A DNA stretch of 64,000 nucleotides from Lantana camara (Eukaryota > Streptophyta > Magnoliopsida > Lamiales > Verbenaceae), in assembly GCA_037501455.1 (NCBI GenBank), contig CM074861.1:33682001-33746000 (forward strand), written 5' to 3'. The notes under the pieces were generated by a model. That model worked only from the letters and a program-made list of their open reading frames with translations. It ran no database searches and was not told the DNA's origin. Shown piece after piece: positions 62,768-64,000 of the stretch (positions are counted from its first letter, which is position 1; each line of letters opens with the position of its first letter). The translations under genes and the position numbers were made by a program.

Positions 62768-64000
62768 ATGACGACCGCTAGCCCGCTTCAACCACTCCTA
62801 AAGGAAAATAGGCTTGAAGGGTCTAACTATGCTGACTGGAAAATGAATCTTGACATCGTGTTTAGTCACGAGAATCTGAAACAAGTGCTCACTGAACCTT
62901 GTCCGGGGGTACCGGAAACTACGGCCAATCAGGATATGAGAAATGTTTATGCCAATTGGATCAAGTCCAATGATTTGGCTCGGTCTTATATCCTGGCATC
63001 TGTCTCCAATGTTCTCAAGCATCAAATGCATGAGATGCCAACTGCTAGGAACATGATGGATCATCTCCATCAAATGTTTGGAGGACAGAATCGAGCCAAG
63101 AGGCTCGAATTGATGCGGAGGCTGTTAGTTACCAAGATGTCTGAGGGATCACCTGTTCAGGATCATGTTATGAACATGATGGCTTGTCTGAACGAAATTG
63201 AAAGCCTTGGTGCTAAATTTGATGATCTCAGCAAACAGGATATGATCCTATGCTCTCTGCCAAAGTCGTTCGACACATTCAGGCAAAATTATTCTATGAA
63301 TAAATTGGATTTTTCTCTGCCTGAATTGATGAACGAACTTAAAGTGGCGGAGGGAGTGATGAAAGCTAAGGGAACTGTTCTCCTGGCTCAGGCATCGACT
63401 TCCACGGCTCCAAAGGCCAACAAGTGGAAAAAGGGAAAGGGAAAGGTTCCCAATCCCAAGAAAAAGGTTCAGAAGAAGAAAGGCAAACCCAGCAAGGGAA
63501 AATGTTTCCACTGCGGAGAGAATGGGCACTGGAAGAGGAATTGTCCAAAATACTTAGCAAGTCTTCCGGCTAAGCCATCTGGACAAGGTATATCGATATC
63601 TTGTTTAATTGAATTATGTTTAGTTGGAAGTCCACCAGATTCCTGGTGTGTGGACTCGGGTTCAACTAATCATATTTGCAATTCGTTGCAGGGGTTCAAG
63701 CTAACCAGAAAGCTTGAAGATGGCGAGATGCAGCTACTGCTCGGGGAAAATACAAGTATATCTGTATTAGCAGTAGGGACTGTAAATTTGTATTTTGGTG
63801 ATAGGGTTTTGATACTGAAAGACATTCTGTATATACCGTGTGTTCGCAGAAATCTGATTTCTGTGAGTTGTTTAATAAATAATGGTTTCAGTGTTTGTTT
63901 TGAACAAAATTTTACCATTAAGCAAAATAAAAGGTTTATTTGCACTGGCACGGTAAAAGATGGTCTTTTCTTGTTATACCCCGATAAAAGCCCTAATTCC
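62768..64000 (+). CDS. gag-pol: Copia gag-pol, second unit (runs off the window)
   Basis: It starts at ATG 62768 and stays open to the end of the window, 411 codons. It covers gag, the CCHC knuckle (at about 63503) and the protease VDSGSTNH, and stops in the protease-integrase linker. It differs from the first unit at codon 9 (TCA Ser there, CCA Pro here, base 62792). Whether it is complete cannot be seen. Confidence 0.92.
   Translation, partial: MTTASPLQPLLKENRLEGSNYADWKMNLDIVFSHENLKQVLTEPCPGVPETTANQDMRNVYANWIKSNDLARSYILASVSNVLKHQMHEMPTARNMMDHLHQMFGGQNRAKRLELMRRLLVTKMSEGSPVQDHVMNMMACLNEIESLGAKFDDLSKQDMILCSLPKSFDTFRQNYSMNKLDFSLPELMNELKVAEGVMKAKGTVLLAQASTSTAPKANKWKKGKGKVPNPKKKVQKKKGKPSKGKCFHCGENGHWKRNCPKYLASLPAKPSGQGISISCLIELCLVGSPPDSWCVDSGSTNHICNSLQGFKLTRKLEDGEMQLLLGENTSISVLAVGTVNLYFGDRVLILKDILYIPCVRRNLISVSCLINNGFSVCFEQNFTIKQNKRFICTGTVKDGLFLLYPDKSPNS

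Larger units (their letters stand above)
42769..64000 (+). mobile_element. Tat-B: Ty3/gypsy Tat-type element, right end outside the window
   Basis: The 5' LTR (42769-43619), primer binding site, gag-pol (43719-49854), a spacer and the start of a minus-strand antisense gene (50894-51370) are visible. At 51370 the sequence changes to a Copia array that continues to the window end, so the rest of the antisense gene, the purine tract and the 3' LTR are not seen. Bases before the LTR are CGAGC, the expected 5-bp target duplication to look for on the far side. Confidence 0.85.
51370..64000 (+). mobile_element. Copia array: tandem Ty1/copia copies sharing LTRs, period 7374 bp
   Basis: Order: pol 3' end (51370-51973), LTR-1 (51988-54267), complete internal region (54268-59361), LTR-2 (59362-61641), next internal region (61642 to the window end). 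Every checked landmark is offset by exactly 7374 bases: junction 51370/58744, LTR starts, TATA boxes, primer sites and gag starts. By eye only three substitutions stand out: 51508 A versus 58882 G, 52006 G versus 59380 T, and 55418 T versus 62792 C. The left junction lies inside the RT-RNase H coding region and not at an LTR end, so it was not made by integrase. The lineage is Tork/Angela-like by its gag and pol motifs. Confidence 0.93.

Overview
This window is nuclear DNA of a flowering plant, probably a eudicot. The evidence is a nine-exon nuclear gene for the mitochondrial ATP synthase beta subunit with GT-AG introns and an N-terminal targeting peptide, set among plant-type LTR retrotransposons (Ty3/gypsy Tat and Tekay chromovirus, Ty1/copia of the Tork/Angela type), Mutator-like and hAT-like DNA transposon remnants, and decayed host gene pieces. 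There are no bacterial genes, rRNA genes, tRNA genes or CRISPR arrays. The species cannot be read from the sequence.

Layout. 1-795: part of a gypsy-type LTR (minus). 796-1510: AT-rich DNA ending in a (TA)n tract. 1511-19374: a Tat element (Tat-A, minus strand) inserted in that (TA)n tract. Its right LTR is intact; its left LTR has lost 316 bp including the TATA box. gag-pol is broken. Between pol and the 3' LTR it carries a gene on the opposite strand (2353-11640) with its own TATA box and a likely intron. That gene holds a 320-bp tandem duplication, a nonsense codon and a nested, 5'-truncated Copia element (4338-11081). 19375-23181: decayed host or transposon DNA, including a Myb/SANT-like pseudogene. 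23182-about 31450: a 5'-truncated Tekay chromovirus (minus) whose 3' LTR is split by a solo Copia LTR with a perfect 5-bp target duplication. 31450-33830: unassigned, with a short RNase H-like remnant and a hAT-like end. 33938-38063: the intact ATP synthase beta gene, the only convincing functional host gene.

39086-39766: a 681-bp inverted-repeat element. 39878-40735: a pseudogene of an FNR-like reductase (kiwifruit pKIWI502 type), followed in its intron by a Mutator-like element (about 40952-42768). The latter is split by a second Tat element (Tat-B, plus, from 42769). Tat-B is in turn interrupted within its antisense gene at 51370 by a Copia array that runs off the window: pol 3' end, LTR, complete internal region, LTR, next internal region, with a constant 7374-bp period and almost no divergence.

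The observations most worth following are the near-identical Copia tandem array with a non-LTR left junction, and the separately promoted, spliced antisense gene of the Tat elements.
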